A DNA stretch of 64,000 nt, from NCBI RefSeq assembly GCF_900143515.1, contig NZ_FSQT01000002.1, forward strand, positions 2,915,501 to 2,979,500, in the 5' to 3' direction. The notes beneath the pieces are model-generated. The model did no database searches, had not been told where the DNA came from, and saw nothing but the letters and a program-made list of their open reading frames with translations. The position numbers and the translations under genes were made by a program. Shown here in pieces: positions 63,618 to 64,000 of the stretch (the stretch's first letter is position 1; each line of letters opens with the position of its first letter). This DNA is from Micromonospora cremea (GTDB lineage: Bacteria; Actinomycetota; Actinomycetes; Mycobacteriales; Micromonosporaceae).

Positions 63618-64000
63618 ATGTCGCTACACGTCATCGTCGGCACCGGCCCGGTCGGCACCGCCACCGCCCGTCTCCTCGCCGAGCGGGGTGAGCAGGTCCG
63701 CGTCGTCAGCCGCCGGGGCACCGGACCGGAGCACCCCGCCATCGAGCGGATCGCCGCCGACGCCGCTGACGCCGAACGCCTCACCGCACTCACCACCGGC
63801 GCCCAGGCGCTGTACAACTGCGCGAACCCGGCCTACCACCGGTGGTCCACCGACTGGCCGCCACTGGCCGGCGCACTGCTCGCCGCCGCCGAGCGGACCG
63901 GCGCGGTGCTCGCCACGGTCGGCAACCTCTACGGGTACGGACCGGTCGACGGTCCGATGACCGAGCAGAGCCCGCCGGCCGCGACCGGCACCAAGGGCCG
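63618..64000 (+). CDS. NAD-dependent epimerase/dehydratase family protein (3' end cut off)
   Basis: About 127 codons visible from the ATG at 63618, running off the right edge. The Rossmann motif is VIVGTGPVGTATARLLAERGEQVRVVSRRG, followed by LTTGAQALYNCANPAYHRWSTDWPPLAGALLAAAERTGAVLATVGNLYGYGP, the usual short-chain dehydrogenase/epimerase pattern with a YxxxP-like region still ahead. It is probably repressed by the divergent TetR protein. Substrate unknown. Confidence 0.85.
   Translation, partial: MSLHVIVGTGPVGTATARLLAERGEQVRVVSRRGTGPEHPAIERIAADAADAERLTALTTGAQALYNCANPAYHRWSTDWPPLAGALLAAAERTGAVLATVGNLYGYGPVDGPMTEQSPPAATGTKG

Overview
The window is high-GC DNA (roughly 70%+ by eye) with strong G/C preference at third codon positions, many GTG starts, actinobacterial families (GuaB1-type GMP reductase, LpdA, an acyl-CoA carboxylase with an epsilon subunit, PknB-type kinases, a mycosin, SCO6745-family and GPP34 proteins) and very frequent leaderless starts. 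This points to a filamentous actinomycete, most likely Micromonosporaceae (Micromonospora/Salinispora-like). Gene order recalls two Mycobacterium tuberculosis neighbourhoods (recalled from memory): upp-pmmB-amidohydrolase-Rv3304-lpdA ... accA3-maf-accE5-accD5-birA-Rv3278c-Rv3277 (window 1-49.7 kb) and the Rv1086...phoH2 neighbourhood (54-60 kb). No tRNA, rRNA, CRISPR array, transposase or prophage was seen.

Layout. 1-6.3 kb: deoC (cut by the left edge), upp, a GPP34 protein, a phosphosugar mutase and a receptor-type Ser/Thr kinase. 6.4-17.7 kb: acyl-CoA mutase large subunit, M20 amidohydrolase, DUF4349 lipoprotein, MBL hydrolase, a small-ORF/SCO6745 pair, tandem GNAT, gamma-glutamylcyclotransferase-like protein, LpdA-type flavoprotein, DUF998 and DedA membrane proteins. 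18-19.5 kb: a ThrRS-like protein lacking TGS and editing domains, preceded by an 18-codon leader peptide with three consecutive Thr codons and mutually exclusive hairpins. 19.5-24.9 kb: MarR-controlled heterodimeric ABC exporter; DoxX/TetR divergent pair. 25-33 kb: guaB1, LysE exporter with its LysR regulator, acyl-CoA carboxylase alpha chain, PadR regulator with a DrrAB-like ABC exporter, O-methyltransferase and Maf.

34.2-37.2 kb holds a compact, translationally coupled, lower-GC cassette: a small helical protein with a YxxxD motif, a helical protein with a long Pro/Gly-rich tail, and a mycosin-like subtilase. It resembles a detached type VII secretion module and lies between maf and accE, genes that are adjacent in mycobacteria. 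37.3-44.4 kb: accE, a second receptor kinase, a small membrane protein, GH25 lysozyme, M50-like protease, ketopantoate reductase and an ECF sigma/partner pair. 44.5-49.7 kb: accD, birA, a PH-domain protein, MaoC and two GtrA proteins.

50-64 kb: GTP-PEP carboxykinase, a membrane protein, a 79-bp imperfect tandem repeat, geranylgeranyl-reductase-like flavoprotein, short cis-prenyltransferase, trehalose-phosphatase, an XRE regulator divergent from two small genes bridged by a 12-codon ORF, a candidate phoAT-phoH2 toxin-antitoxin pair, a secreted transglycosylase with a CRP-like site, a rhomboid protease, a TrxR-like ferredoxin reductase, and a TetR regulator divergent from an NAD-dependent epimerase cut by the right edge.

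The strongest findings are the threonine attenuator in front of the editing-less ThrRS, the T7SS-like cassette interrupting the acc locus, the phoAT candidate, and several small coupled ORFs. Gene starts were chosen from conserved N-termini, Shine-Dalgarno sequences, 4-nt start/stop overlaps, or a -10 box (TANNNT) 6-8 nt upstream of the start codon (leaderless).
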